Below are positions 9,353 to 18,087 of a DNA stretch of 64,000 nucleotides, piece by piece (positions within the stretch are counted from its first letter, which is position 1; each line of letters begins with the position of its first letter). The notes under the pieces were generated by a model. That model worked only from the letters and a program-made list of their open reading frames with translations, had not been told where the DNA came from and searched no databases. A program made the position numbers and the translations under genes. The stretch comes from Sulfitobacter sp. S190 (lineage in GTDB: Bacteria; Pseudomonadota; Alphaproteobacteria; Rhodobacterales; Rhodobacteraceae). The stretch lies in the NCBI RefSeq assembly GCF_025141935.1, contig NZ_CP081120.1, forward strand, positions 2,976,001 through 3,040,000, read 5' to 3'.

Positions 9353-10408
9353 TCAGTTGGTTGCGCTGTCCCATGGATAGCCGTTCGTGTCGCGCTCCTC
9401 GGTCCATTTCTGGATCAGCCCGCGGTATTCCTCCAGCAGCGCCGCCCCGTCGAGACCGCTGTCGCTGGCGGTTTCGACCCACTGGTCGAGAAACTTCTCG
9501 CCGCCCGCAACCAGCTTGGCGCGTTCTTCTTCGGGCAACTCGATGATCTCGACGCCCTGTTCCTTCATCGACGCGATGGCCGCTTCGTTTGCCGATGTGA
9601 TCAGGCGACCGAATTCATCGGCCATGTCCTTGCCCGTGTCATTGATGACCGCACGCTGTTCGTCTGTCAGGCCTTCGTAGGTGTCGAGGTTCATGAAGAT
9701 GCCCAGACCGCCGACCTGTCCCCAGTCCAAGAGGGTATAGCTGCTCATCACTTCGGCCTGTTTGAGCGCGGCCACCGCATAGGAATAGCCCTGGCTGCAG
9801 TCGATCAATCCGGTGTCGAGCCCCTGGTAGGCGTCATAGATCGACATGCTGACCATATTCGCCCCTTGCTCGCCGAAAACCTTGCCGTAGGCGCCCACGC
9901 CGCGCACTTTCTTGCCGTCGATGTCGGCGGCGCTGCGAATGGCGGTGTCCTTACAACCGATGTTGACCTGGCTGGTGGTCCAGGTGCCGATGTAGCGCAG
10001 ATCACGGTCGGCCAGATTGTTCTGGATCGCCTCGGACGAGCGCATCAGCTCATCCGTGGCGCGCATGCCGACCCATGCATCGGGGTTGTTGAGCGGCAGA
10101 TCCGCGATGCCGTAAGCGGCCATGTCCTGCGGGTAATACACCGCGATCACCGACCCCATGTCGGCCACCCCGTCGGCGATCGACTGCATCGCCGCCTTCG
10201 CCTTGAAAAGCGCACCACCCCATTGGATGTCGATCTTGATGTCTCCGCCCGAGCGTTCCGATACTTCGTCGGCGAACCACTGCAACGCGGCGGCACGCGC
10301 GCCGCGGTTTGGGCCGGCCTCGCCGTGGATCAGCGTCGTTTCGGCCTGCGCCGCCGCGGCGGCCAGCGTCATGGCTGCAGCCAGAGATGCGTTTTTCAGA
10401 AATGTCAT
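9353..10408 (-). CDS. TRAP transporter substrate-binding protein (DctP type)
   Basis: A 351-residue periplasmic solute receptor. A signal peptide ends near ...AAAAAQA-ETT (residue 22). The mature part follows the DctP fold, with KKVRGVGAYGK in the region where the substrate carboxylate is usually bound by an arginine. The ATG at 10408 is preceded by GGAGG at the right distance; the longer open frame upstream is rejected because it hides the signal peptide. First gene of the catabolic operon, with a palindromic operator-like site 35-51 bases upstream. The ligand is not readable from sequence. Confidence 0.92.
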   Translation of the reverse strand: MTFLKNASLAAAMTLAAAAAQAETTLIHGEAGPNRGARAAALQWFADEVSERSGGDIKIDIQWGGALFKAKAAMQSIADGVADMGSVIAVYYPQDMAAYGIADLPLNNPDAWVGMRATDELMRSSEAIQNNLADRDLRYIGTWTTSQVNIGCKDTAIRSAADIDGKKVRGVGAYGKVFGEQGANMVSMSIYDAYQGLDTGLIDCSQGYSYAVAALKQAEVMSSYTLLDWGQVGGLGIFMNLDTYEGLTDEQRAVINDTGKDMADEFGRLITSANEAAIASMKEQGVEIIELPEEERAKLVAGGEKFLDQWVETASDSGLDGAALLEEYRGLIQKWTEERDTNGYPWDSATN

Positions 10409-10442
10409 GGCGAAGTCTCCTCCCAAAGATTTATTTCGCTTA

Positions 10443-10459
10443 GTAAAACAATGTTTCAC
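10443..10459. promoter_or_regulatory. Candidate IclR-family operator
   Basis: GTAAAACAATGTTTCAC is a 17-base imperfect palindrome, 7 of 8 arm positions paired. It resembles the KdgR/IclR-type consensus of GAAAC-N-GTTTC half-sites. It lies just upstream of the dctP start, where a repressor encoded in the same operon would act. Confidence 0.5.
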
Positions 10460-10511
10460 TATTTTGAGATGAAGCTAGGCTGAGTCGAAATTTCACGCAA
10501 GCAAAAGTTGT

Positions 10512-10535
10512 GCCCGGCGCTGTTTCGCGCCGGGC
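10512..10535 (-). terminator. Hairpin downstream of methyltransferase gene
   Basis: A perfect 9-bp stem (GCCCGGCGC / GCGCCGGGC) with a 6-base loop. On the minus strand it is followed by ACAACTTTT. Position and strand fit a terminator for the gene ending at 10569; the T-run is short. Confidence 0.55.
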
Positions 10536-10568
10536 CTTGCCACCGATGGCGGTGCGGTGGAAACGGCG

Positions 10569-11075
10569 TCAGGCGGGTTTGCGGTAGATAAAGCACCGGC
10601 CCTCGAAGGCCTCGGCCGGCAAAGGCAGTTCTTCGAGTGCGTCAAAATACATCCGGTCACTGGCCACCATGATCCCCCCCGGCGCCAGGTGCGGCTCGAC
10701 ATAGGGCGAAATCTTGCGGGCGAAGGCATCGTTCTTTTCGCGGTTATGGCCGCCAAGATCCGCATGGATGAACGACGCCGTTGGCCCCAGATCAACCAAT
10801 GCCTGCGGCAGGGTTTCGAACACGTCACCTTCGTAGAGAAAGCCGGGTTCGGGGCGGCTGTCGGGGTGAGAGGCCACGGCCCGCTCGAACACGTAGATAT
10901 CGCGCCCCGCAATCGTTTCGCGCATGTGGTGATAGGTCCGGCCGTTGCCCAGACCAAGTTCATACACAGGCCCGGTCATATCCTTGGTGCGGGCGACCGC
11001 GTCGTCGATGCAGGCGCGTTGAGACACCATGCGGGCAATAAACAGATCAAGGCGGGTCATGGGGGCCTGCGACAT
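10569..11075 (-). CDS. Small class I SAM-dependent methyltransferase (Methyltransf_17-like)
   Basis: A 168-residue protein with a SAM-binding glycine-rich segment, YELGLGNGRTYHHMRE near residue 39, followed by an acidic residue region and FIHADLGGHN. It closely resembles the protein at 28130-28606, which has LELGLGNGRTYDHLRQ at the same place. The start at 11075 is chosen because GGAGAT lies upstream and the conserved region begins here. It stands alone between two transporter operons. The acceptor is unknown; the family carries a SAM-methyltransferase label without an experimentally defined substrate that I know of. Confidence 0.75.
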   Translation of the reverse strand: MSQAPMTRLDLFIARMVSQRACIDDAVARTKDMTGPVYELGLGNGRTYHHMRETIAGRDIYVFERAVASHPDSRPEPGFLYEGDVFETLPQALVDLGPTASFIHADLGGHNREKNDAFARKISPYVEPHLAPGGIMVASDRMYFDALEELPLPAEAFEGRCFIYRKPA

Positions 11076-11252
11076 GGCGATATCTCCGGTAATTTGGGTG
11101 ACATACATATGCGCCAACCGTCGCGGGAAGGACAGACCCGTCACGCAGGCGTCATCGGGTGTGCGCACGGCAATTGACGTAGGGGTAGGGCAAGACGACT
11201 GGACGTCTGCGATATTATCAGGTTCACTCTGCTGGATTAACTAGGGATTGGC

Positions 11253-13022
11253 ATGCCACTTTTGGACGTGAAATCGTTGACCATCGGCTTCGGGGATGCG
11301 CCGCCGGTTGTCGACAGGGTCAGCTTTGATGTGAATTGTGGCGAAACACTTGCGCTGGTCGGCGAAAGCGGGTCGGGCAAGACGCTGACCTGTCGGGCCG
11401 CGTTGCGCATCCTGCCCGCCAATGCGCAGCTGCGATCGGGTGAAATTCTCTACGACCACGGGGGCGTGAACTGCGATCTGCTGAAAACGCCTGCGCGGCA
11501 ACTGCGCAAACTGCGTGGAAACCGGATTTCCATGATATTTCAAGAGCCTATGCGCTCGATGTCACCACTGCACCGGTTGGGCGATCAGGTCAGCGAAGTG
11601 TTGCACCTGCACGAAAGCATCAGCAAGGACGCCGCGCGCAAACGGGTTCTGGCCCAGTTCGAGCGGGTCGGTTTTGCCGATCCCGAACGCGCCTACAAAA
11701 GCTATCCGTTCGAGATGTCGGGCGGCATGCGCCAACGGGCGATGATCGCCATGGCGATGGTTTCCAAACCCGACCTTCTGATTGCGGACGAACCCACCAC
11801 AGCACTTGATGTGACGACACAGGCACAGGTTCTGGGGCTTATCAAGGATCTGCAGCGCGAAACCCGCATGGCCGTGATTCTCGTCACGCATGATCTGGGT
11901 GTGGTGGCCAATATGGCCGACAAGGTCGTTGTGATGAACAACGGGCGCGTCATGGAAGCGGGAGAGGCCCAGCACGTATTGGCAGCCCCCGCGCACGGAT
12001 ACACCCAAAAGCTGTTTGCGGCGGCCCCGATGATCCCCGAAGTCGCAGCGCCAGCGCGGCCGCAATCCGAAGGTGCCGATCTGATCCTCGACATGCGCAA
12101 GGTGACCAAATCCTTCACCATGCGCGCGGGCGGGTGGCGCAAGCCGGTGGTGATCACGGCATGCCGCGATGTTGATCTGAAGCTGCCGCGCGGCAAGACA
12201 CTGGCCGTGGTCGGTGAAAGCGGATCGGGCAAGACCACATGTGCGCGTGTGGCCCTGGGTGCGACCGACCCCGATCCGGGCGGCGAGGTGCTTTTCACTG
12301 CCCGCCCCGGCGACGCGCCGGTGACGGTACACGACATGACGACGGACGAACGGCGCCGGTTCCAGCGCGACGCGCAGATGGTGTTTCAGGATCCCTATTC
12401 GTCGCTCAGCCCGCGGATGCGGGTGCAAAGCGCACTGACCGAACCGCTGGAAATCCATGGCATCGGCAACCGTGCTGAGCGCAAGGAACGTGCCGCCGAA
12501 ATGATCCGTCTTGTCGGGTTGAGCCCCGATATGCTGCCGCGCTATCCCCATGCGTTTTCCGGCGGCCAGCGCCAGCGCCTGTCGATCGCACGGGCGTTGA
12601 CGCTCGATCCGCAGCTTCTGGTCTGTGACGAACCCACGTCGGCGCTTGATGTGTCGGTGCAGGACCAGATCCTGACGCTGCTCGAAGATATCCGCGAAAA
12701 ACGTAACCTGAGCTATTTGTTCATCAGCCACGATCTCGCGGTTGTGGCCCGCATTGCCGACGAAGTGGCCGTGATGCGTGCGGGTGTCATCGTCGAGCAG
12801 GCCGCGCCGGATACGCTTTTCTACAATCCGCAACACCCCTACACCAAAGCCCTGATCGCGGCACAGCCCGAACCGGACGTGAACCGGCCGATCGATCTGG
12901 ATCTGGTTGCAAAAGGGGCGGGCCAGCCGAAAACATGGCCCGAAATGTTCCGCTTTGAAGGGGCCGATGCGCCTGCTTTGCGTGAACTCGAACCCGGTCA
13001 CAAGGTCAGATGCCATGCGTAA
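11253..13022 (+). CDS. Dipeptide/oligopeptide ABC transporter, fused ATP-binding protein (YejF type)
   Basis: A 589-residue protein with two complete ABC ATPase domains in one chain. Walker A GESGSGKT occurs near residues 37-44 and again near 318-325. Signature motifs are SGGMRQR and SGGQRQR, and Walker B stretches LLIADEPT and LLVCDEPT are present. It energises import by the two permeases encoded downstream. The fusion corresponds to YejF, or to DppD plus DppF joined. ATG at 11253 follows AGGGA. It overlaps the binding-protein gene by 8 bases. Confidence 0.95.
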   Translation: MPLLDVKSLTIGFGDAPPVVDRVSFDVNCGETLALVGESGSGKTLTCRAALRILPANAQLRSGEILYDHGGVNCDLLKTPARQLRKLRGNRISMIFQEPMRSMSPLHRLGDQVSEVLHLHESISKDAARKRVLAQFERVGFADPERAYKSYPFEMSGGMRQRAMIAMAMVSKPDLLIADEPTTALDVTTQAQVLGLIKDLQRETRMAVILVTHDLGVVANMADKVVVMNNGRVMEAGEAQHVLAAPAHGYTQKLFAAAPMIPEVAAPARPQSEGADLILDMRKVTKSFTMRAGGWRKPVVITACRDVDLKLPRGKTLAVVGESGSGKTTCARVALGATDPDPGGEVLFTARPGDAPVTVHDMTTDERRRFQRDAQMVFQDPYSSLSPRMRVQSALTEPLEIHGIGNRAERKERAAEMIRLVGLSPDMLPRYPHAFSGGQRQRLSIARALTLDPQLLVCDEPTSALDVSVQDQILTLLEDIREKRNLSYLFISHDLAVVARIADEVAVMRAGVIVEQAAPDTLFYNPQHPYTKALIAAQPEPDVNRPIDLDLVAKGAGQPKTWPEMFRFEGADAPALRELEPGHKVRCHA

Positions 13023-14925
13023 ACTGTTACTTGCCCTCAGTCTCATCGCCGCGCCCGTCTGGGCCCAGACGCCCGTTCAGGAAAGCAGTTTCTGGGAGCA
13101 GGAAGTGGCCAACGGCGACATGCCCCCCGCAGCCGAGCGCATCCCCGCGGAGCCCCTGATTGTCGATCTGGCCGCCAAGGGCAGGGAATTCGGCGAACAG
13201 GGCGGCACCCTGCGCACGTTGGTGTCGCGCACCAAGGACATCCGGCAGATGGTGGTTTACGGCTACGCCCGTCTGATCGGCTATGCGGGTGATTATTCGC
13301 TGCAGCCCGACATTTTGCGCGAGATCGAGATCGAGGGCGAACGCCGGTTCGTCCTGCATCTGCGCGACGGGCATAAATGGTCCGATGGCGCGCCCTTCAC
13401 CTCGGAGGATTTCCGCTATTGGTGGGAAGACGTGGTCAACAACGAAGAGATCACACCGACGGGTCCACCCGACTGGATGATCGTCGACGACAAGATGGGC
13501 AGCGTGACCTTTCCCGACCCGCAAACGGTGATTTTCGAGTGGGAAACCCCCAATCCGAACTTCCTGCCGCTACTGGCACAGGCCCGCCCGCCCTTCATCT
13601 ACCGGCCCGCACACTACCTGCGCCAGTTCCACGCCACCTATACGGATCCCGAAAAACTGGCCAAGCTGATTGACGAAAAGCGGGTCGAAAGCTGGCCTGC
13701 GCTGCACAACAAATACGACAACATGTACAAATTCGACAATCAGGATCTGCCCACGTTGCAGCCCTGGCTGAATGCGACAGGCGGCAAATCATCGCGCAAC
13801 GTCTTTGTCCGCAACCCCTACTTCCACCGCATAGACGCGCGTGGCGTACAGTTGCCCTACATCGACGTGGTGGAAATGACCGTGGTGGGCGGCGGCCTGA
13901 TTGCGGCCAAGGCGAACGCCGGCGAAGTCGATTTGCAAGCCCGCGGCCTGTCGTTCCGCGATGTTGCGATCCTCAAAAAGGGCGAGGCCGAAGGCGGCAA
14001 TTATCGCACCTACCTGTGGGGCAACGGGGCGGCGAGCCAGATTGCCATCTATCCCAACCTCAATTTCGCCGATCCGGTCTGGCGCGAGGTTATCCGCGAT
14101 GTGCGGTTCCGCCGCGCGCTCAGCCTCGGCATCGACCGGCGCATGATCAACCGCGCCCTGTACTTCGGTCTTGCAGAAGAGGGCGGAATGACGGCCCTGC
14201 CCTCGAGCCCGCTGCACGATCCTGCCGATATGAAAGCGTGGTCCGCGATGGATATCGACCACGCGAACCGGCTGCTTGACGAAATGGGTCTGACCGAACG
14301 GACCGCCAACGGGCTGCGCAAACTGCCGGACGGGCGGCCGATGGAATTCGTGGTCGAAACCGCGGGCGAGCGGCAGGAAGAAGAGAACGCACTGGCGATC
14401 ATCACCGACACGTGGCGCGATCTGGGCATCCGTCTGATCATGCGCCCGCTGGACCGCGATATCCTGCGCAACCGTATCTATGCCGGGCTCTCGATGGCGG
14501 GCGTCTGGTATGGCTGGGACAATGGTCTGCCCCGCGCGGAGACCTCGCCGCACTATCTCGCTCCGACACAACAGGAATTCTTTGCCTGGCCAAAATGGGG
14601 CCAATACTACCAGACCAAGGGTCAGGTGGGCGAAAAGGTCGATATGGAAGCCGCCGAACGCCTGATGCAGCTGGATTATGACTGGGCCCACACCGACGAC
14701 ACCGCCAAGCGTGCCCGCATCTGGGACGAGATGCTGGAAATCCACGCCAACCAGCAGTTCGGCATCGGCATCCTTGCCGCCGCGCCGCAGCCTGTCGTTG
14801 TGTCTAAACGGCTGCGCAACGTGCCCGAAAAAGGCATCTGGGCCTACGATCCGGGGGCACATTTCGGCATCCACCGGATGGACGAGTTCTTTTTCGAAGA
14901 CGCCAAACAGCAGGTGACGCAATGA
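13015..14925 (+). CDS. ABC transporter periplasmic binding protein, SBP family 5 (YejA/DppA type)
   Basis: A 636-residue extracellular solute-binding protein for peptides or similar compounds. The signal peptide [17 protein letters not shown] is cleaved near residue 17. The length matches the larger YejA-like members better than DppA. The ATG at 13015 lies inside the end of the ATPase gene; a longer frame upstream would bury the signal peptide. It hands substrate to the two permeases that follow. Ligand unknown; peptides or peptide antibiotics are family precedents. Confidence 0.92.
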   Translation: MRKLLLALSLIAAPVWAQTPVQESSFWEQEVANGDMPPAAERIPAEPLIVDLAAKGREFGEQGGTLRTLVSRTKDIRQMVVYGYARLIGYAGDYSLQPDILREIEIEGERRFVLHLRDGHKWSDGAPFTSEDFRYWWEDVVNNEEITPTGPPDWMIVDDKMGSVTFPDPQTVIFEWETPNPNFLPLLAQARPPFIYRPAHYLRQFHATYTDPEKLAKLIDEKRVESWPALHNKYDNMYKFDNQDLPTLQPWLNATGGKSSRNVFVRNPYFHRIDARGVQLPYIDVVEMTVVGGGLIAAKANAGEVDLQARGLSFRDVAILKKGEAEGGNYRTYLWGNGAASQIAIYPNLNFADPVWREVIRDVRFRRALSLGIDRRMINRALYFGLAEEGGMTALPSSPLHDPADMKAWSAMDIDHANRLLDEMGLTERTANGLRKLPDGRPMEFVVETAGERQEEENALAIITDTWRDLGIRLIMRPLDRDILRNRIYAGLSMAGVWYGWDNGLPRAETSPHYLAPTQQEFFAWPKWGQYYQTKGQVGEKVDMEAAERLMQLDYDWAHTDDTAKRARIWDEMLEIHANQQFGIGILAAAPQPVVVSKRLRNVPEKGIWAYDPGAHFGIHRMDEFFFEDAKQQVTQ

Positions 14926-15950
14926 TGTTCATCCGCTATGCGGTCTACCGCTTTGCCACGATGCTGCTGACGCTTTGGGTCGTGTCGATCCTTGTGTTTG
15001 CCATCATCAACCTGCCCCCCGGGGATTACCTGTCCAACCAGATCGCCGAATTGCGTGCCACCGGTCAGGCCGAGGGCGTGGCCAAGGCAGAATTCCTGCG
15101 CAAGGAATACGCGCTCGACCGCCCGATCTGGGAGCAATATCTGATCTGGGTCGGCTTTATCCCCGGCCCGCAGGGGTTCTCGGGCCTGCTTCAGGGCAAC
15201 TTTGGATGGTCGTTCGAATTTGACCGCCCCGTGGCCGAAATTGTGGGCGATGCGCTTTGGCTGACGGTCCTCGTGAACCTCGCGGCGGTGCTGTTTGTCT
15301 ACGCGGTCGCCCTGCCCCTGGGTGTGCTCGCGGCTGCGAAATCCGAAACATGGGTGGATTATACCGCCGGGTTTGTCGGGTATCTGGGTCTGGCAACGCC
15401 GAACTTTCTTCTGGCACTCATGCTGTTTTACTACGGTCACAAATACTTCGACCTGCCGATTGGCGGCCTGATGGATCCCGCGCTCGAGGGGGAACCGATG
15501 TCGTGGGAAAAGGTCAAATCCATTCTGATCCACCTGATCGTGCCGACCTTCGTCATCGGCACGTCAGGCGCGGCCGCGATGATGCAGCGACTGCGTGCCA
15601 ATATGCTCGACGAGCTGAGCAAACCCTACGTTGAAACCGCAATCGCCAAGGGGATGACGCCCGCCAAGATGCTGCGCAAATATCCTCTTCGCATGGCTTT
15701 CAATCCTTTTGTCGCAGACATCGGCAACCTGCTGCCCGCGATGGTGTCGGGCTCGGTGCTTGTGTCGGTGGTGCTGGGCCTGCAGACCATCGGACCCTTC
15801 CTGCTCACGGCGCTGAAATCGCAAGACCAGTTTCTTGCCGGTTTCGTGCTCATGTTCGTGGCGCTGCTGACACTGATCGGCACGATGGTATCGGACATGC
15901 TGCTGGTGCTGCTTGACCCGCGCATCCGCTACGGAGGGCGCAAGGCATGA
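14922..15950 (+). CDS. ABC transporter permease (DppB/YejB type)
   Basis: A 342-residue inner-membrane permease with about six membrane helices. It has a conserved ATPase-contact loop, VETAIAKGMTPAKMLRKYPL, near residue 234. A short loop after helix 1 fits the DppB/YejB class. Its start overlaps the binding-protein stop (ATGA), and its own stop overlaps the next permease (ATGA), so the operon is translationally coupled. Confidence 0.94.
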   Translation: MMFIRYAVYRFATMLLTLWVVSILVFAIINLPPGDYLSNQIAELRATGQAEGVAKAEFLRKEYALDRPIWEQYLIWVGFIPGPQGFSGLLQGNFGWSFEFDRPVAEIVGDALWLTVLVNLAAVLFVYAVALPLGVLAAAKSETWVDYTAGFVGYLGLATPNFLLALMLFYYGHKYFDLPIGGLMDPALEGEPMSWEKVKSILIHLIVPTFVIGTSGAAAMMQRLRANMLDELSKPYVETAIAKGMTPAKMLRKYPLRMAFNPFVADIGNLLPAMVSGSVLVSVVLGLQTIGPFLLTALKSQDQFLAGFVLMFVALLTLIGTMVSDMLLVLLDPRIRYGGRKA

Positions 15951-17101
15951 ATACGCAGCCTGACAACCGTTTTATCGACGATGCCCCCTGGACCGAAGAG
16001 GGCAACCTGTCCGCGCCCGAACGGGCCGAATTCGATGCGCCCGGCTGGCTGCTGATCTGGCGCAAGTTCCGGCGCCACCGGCTCGGGCTGATCTCGGGTG
16101 CCTTCTTGCTGATCTGCTACCTGATCCTGCCGATCGCGGGGTTCATCGCCCCCTATACCCCGAACGAGCGCAGCGCCGACTACCTCTATCACCCGCCCCA
16201 GGACATCAACCTGTGGCATGAGGGCGAATATATCGGACCTTTCGTCTACCCCACGACTGCGGTGCCGGATCTGGAAAACTATCGCTGGACCTATACGGTG
16301 GATGAAACCACGCCGATGCCGCTGGAGTTTTTCTGCGAAGGACGGGCGTATAACATCTTCGGTCTGATCCCGGCGGACACGCACCTTTTCTGCGCCCCGC
16401 AGGGCGCGACAGTGTTCCTGTGGGGCTCCGACAGGCTGGGCCGCGACGTCTTCAGCCGCATCCTCTACGGCGCGCAGCTCTCCATGACGGTCGGACTTAT
16501 CGGCATCACGGTCAGCTTCATTCTGGGCATCTTCTTCGGAGCGATGGCGGGCTATTTCGGTGGCAAGACGGATTGGACCATCAATCGGGCCATCGAAATC
16601 CTGCGCAGCCTGCCCGAACTGCCCCTCTGGCTTGCGCTCTCCGCCGCGGTGCCGTCAAACTGGGGGCCGGTGGCGGTCTTCTTCATCATCTCCATAATTC
16701 TGGGCATCCTCGACTGGCCCGGGCTGGCTCGCGCCGTGCGCGCGAAATTCCTCAGCCTGCGCGAGGAAGAATACGTGCGCGCCGCCGAGATGATGGGGGC
16801 CAAACCCTCGCGGGTCATCCGCCGCCATCTTCTGCCCAACTTCATGAGCCACCTGATCGCGAGCGCAACATTGTCAATTCCGGCGATGATCCTCGGCGAA
16901 ACAGCACTCAGCTTTCTCGGCCTCGGCCTACGGGCACCGGCGGTCAGCTGGGGTGTCATGCTCAACGATGCGCAAAACCTCGCAAGCATCGAAATCTACC
17001 CTTGGACGGCGATCCCCATGTTGCCGATCATCGTGGTGGTGCTGGCCTTCAACTTCCTCGGTGACGGCCTGCGCGCCTCGCTCGATCCCTACCGGACCTG
17101 A
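15947..17101 (+). CDS. ABC transporter permease (DppC/YejE type)
   Basis: A 384-residue permease, longer than DppC. The first helix (about residues 44-66) is followed by a roughly 100-residue periplasmic insert containing two cysteines before the channel core that starts near FLWGSDRLGRDVFSR. That insertion is typical of YejE. The ATPase-docking loop EEYVRAAEMMGAKPSRVIRRHLLPN is clear. Last gene of the importer operon, followed by a hairpin at 17116-17129. Confidence 0.93.
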   Translation: MNTQPDNRFIDDAPWTEEGNLSAPERAEFDAPGWLLIWRKFRRHRLGLISGAFLLICYLILPIAGFIAPYTPNERSADYLYHPPQDINLWHEGEYIGPFVYPTTAVPDLENYRWTYTVDETTPMPLEFFCEGRAYNIFGLIPADTHLFCAPQGATVFLWGSDRLGRDVFSRILYGAQLSMTVGLIGITVSFILGIFFGAMAGYFGGKTDWTINRAIEILRSLPELPLWLALSAAVPSNWGPVAVFFIISIILGILDWPGLARAVRAKFLSLREEEYVRAAEMMGAKPSRVIRRHLLPNFMSHLIASATLSIPAMILGETALSFLGLGLRAPAVSWGVMLNDAQNLASIEIYPWTAIPMLPIIVVVLAFNFLGDGLRASLDPYRT

Positions 17102-17115
17102 GAACCACAGCGGGT

Positions 17116-17129
17116 GGCCCCGAGGGGCC
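17116..17129 (+). terminator. Terminator after the peptide ABC operon
   Basis: GGCCC-CGAG-GGGCC hairpin starting 15 bases after the permease stop, followed by GCTTTCTTC. It is the first of three hairpins packed between the convergent operons. Confidence 0.6.
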
Positions 17130-17163
17130 GCTTTCTTCATCTTGCCGAAAAACTCCGGAGAGC

Positions 17164-17184
17164 GCGAGAGGCAGTGCCTCTCGC
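17164..17184. terminator. Long perfect hairpin between convergent genes
   Basis: GCGAGAGGCA and TGCCTCTCGC are perfect inverted repeats separated by a single base. A further hairpin, ATCCGGC / GCCGGAT (17185-17201), touches the stop codon of the next gene. Together they probably terminate transcription from both sides. Confidence 0.5.
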
Positions 17185-17200
17185 ATCCGGCCCCGCCGGA

Positions 17201-17986
17201 TCAGCCGTACCAATCCGCGATTTTCACTTCCGTATCCGTCCCGACCATGCGGGCAAAGGCGTCGGGGTCTTGCGTGCCACCATCGCGGCCCCTGAAATGA
17301 TAGGGGTAGACATAGGTCGGCTTGAACTCCGCCACGGCGGATGCGGCCGCATTGGCATCCATCGTGAAGGGCAGGTTCATACAGACAAACGCCAGATCGA
17401 TGTTCTGCAGATTGCGCATCTCCGGGATGTCTTCGGTATCGCCCGACACATACATACGGAATCCTTCGAAATTCAGCACATAGCCGTTGTCGCGCCCTTC
17501 GGGGTGAAAATTCAGCCGCTCTTGCGTGGTGTTGTAGGCCGGGATCGCCTCGATGGCCAATTCCGCAAAAAGCGCGGTGCCCCCGTTGGCAATCTCGCTC
17601 GCGCGCGATTTCAACCCCTCCGGCAACATCGCGAAAACGGCAGGATTGGTGATAATCTTCGTGTCCTGCCCCGCGATGCCTTGCAACGTGGCCGCATTGT
17701 AGTGATCACCGTGTTCATGCGTGATCAGGATAAGGTCGGGCGCAGGGAAATCGGCATAGGTGTCGACCGCACCCACCGGATCGACATAGATCGTACCGAG
17801 CGGTGTTTGCGCCACGAAAGACGCGTGGGCGACAGGATGGATCGTAATTGGCCCCGCGGGCGTGTCAAAGCGGTCGCCCGCATGGGCGTCCGCAAGCGCA
17901 GCATAGGGCAGAATGGTGACCGCTCCGGCGCTGGCAGCGCTGTCGATCAGAAAACGGCGGCGGGACGGGATGTAGGCATGGGACAT
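17201..17986 (-). CDS. Tat-exported metallo-beta-lactamase-fold hydrolase
   Basis: A 261-residue protein. A twin-arginine signal (SRRRFLIDSA near residue 8, then a hydrophobic stretch ending at ALADA) suggests folded export to the periplasm. The metal-binding motif THEHGDHYN near residue 103 and later SGDTED are those of the metallo-beta-lactamase fold, nearest to the UlaG-like branch. Substrate unknown. It ends inside a hairpin facing the convergent peptide transporter and is downstream of the mechanosensitive channel gene on the same strand (about 100 bases). Confidence 0.8.
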   Translation of the reverse strand: MSHAYIPSRRRFLIDSAASAGAVTILPYAALADAHAGDRFDTPAGPITIHPVAHASFVAQTPLGTIYVDPVGAVDTYADFPAPDLILITHEHGDHYNAATLQGIAGQDTKIITNPAVFAMLPEGLKSRASEIANGGTALFAELAIEAIPAYNTTQERLNFHPEGRDNGYVLNFEGFRMYVSGDTEDIPEMRNLQNIDLAFVCMNLPFTMDANAAASAVAEFKPTYVYPYHFRGRDGGTQDPDAFARMVGTDTEVKIADWYG

Positions 17987-18087
17987 GGGGTCTCTCCAGT
18001 GCTCGGGTCATCTGCCCTTCGACCTAGATTGCAGCCCCGCCCGTTCAACCCCCGCCTTTTGAGCCGCGTCTCTTCAACGCCAAGCCC

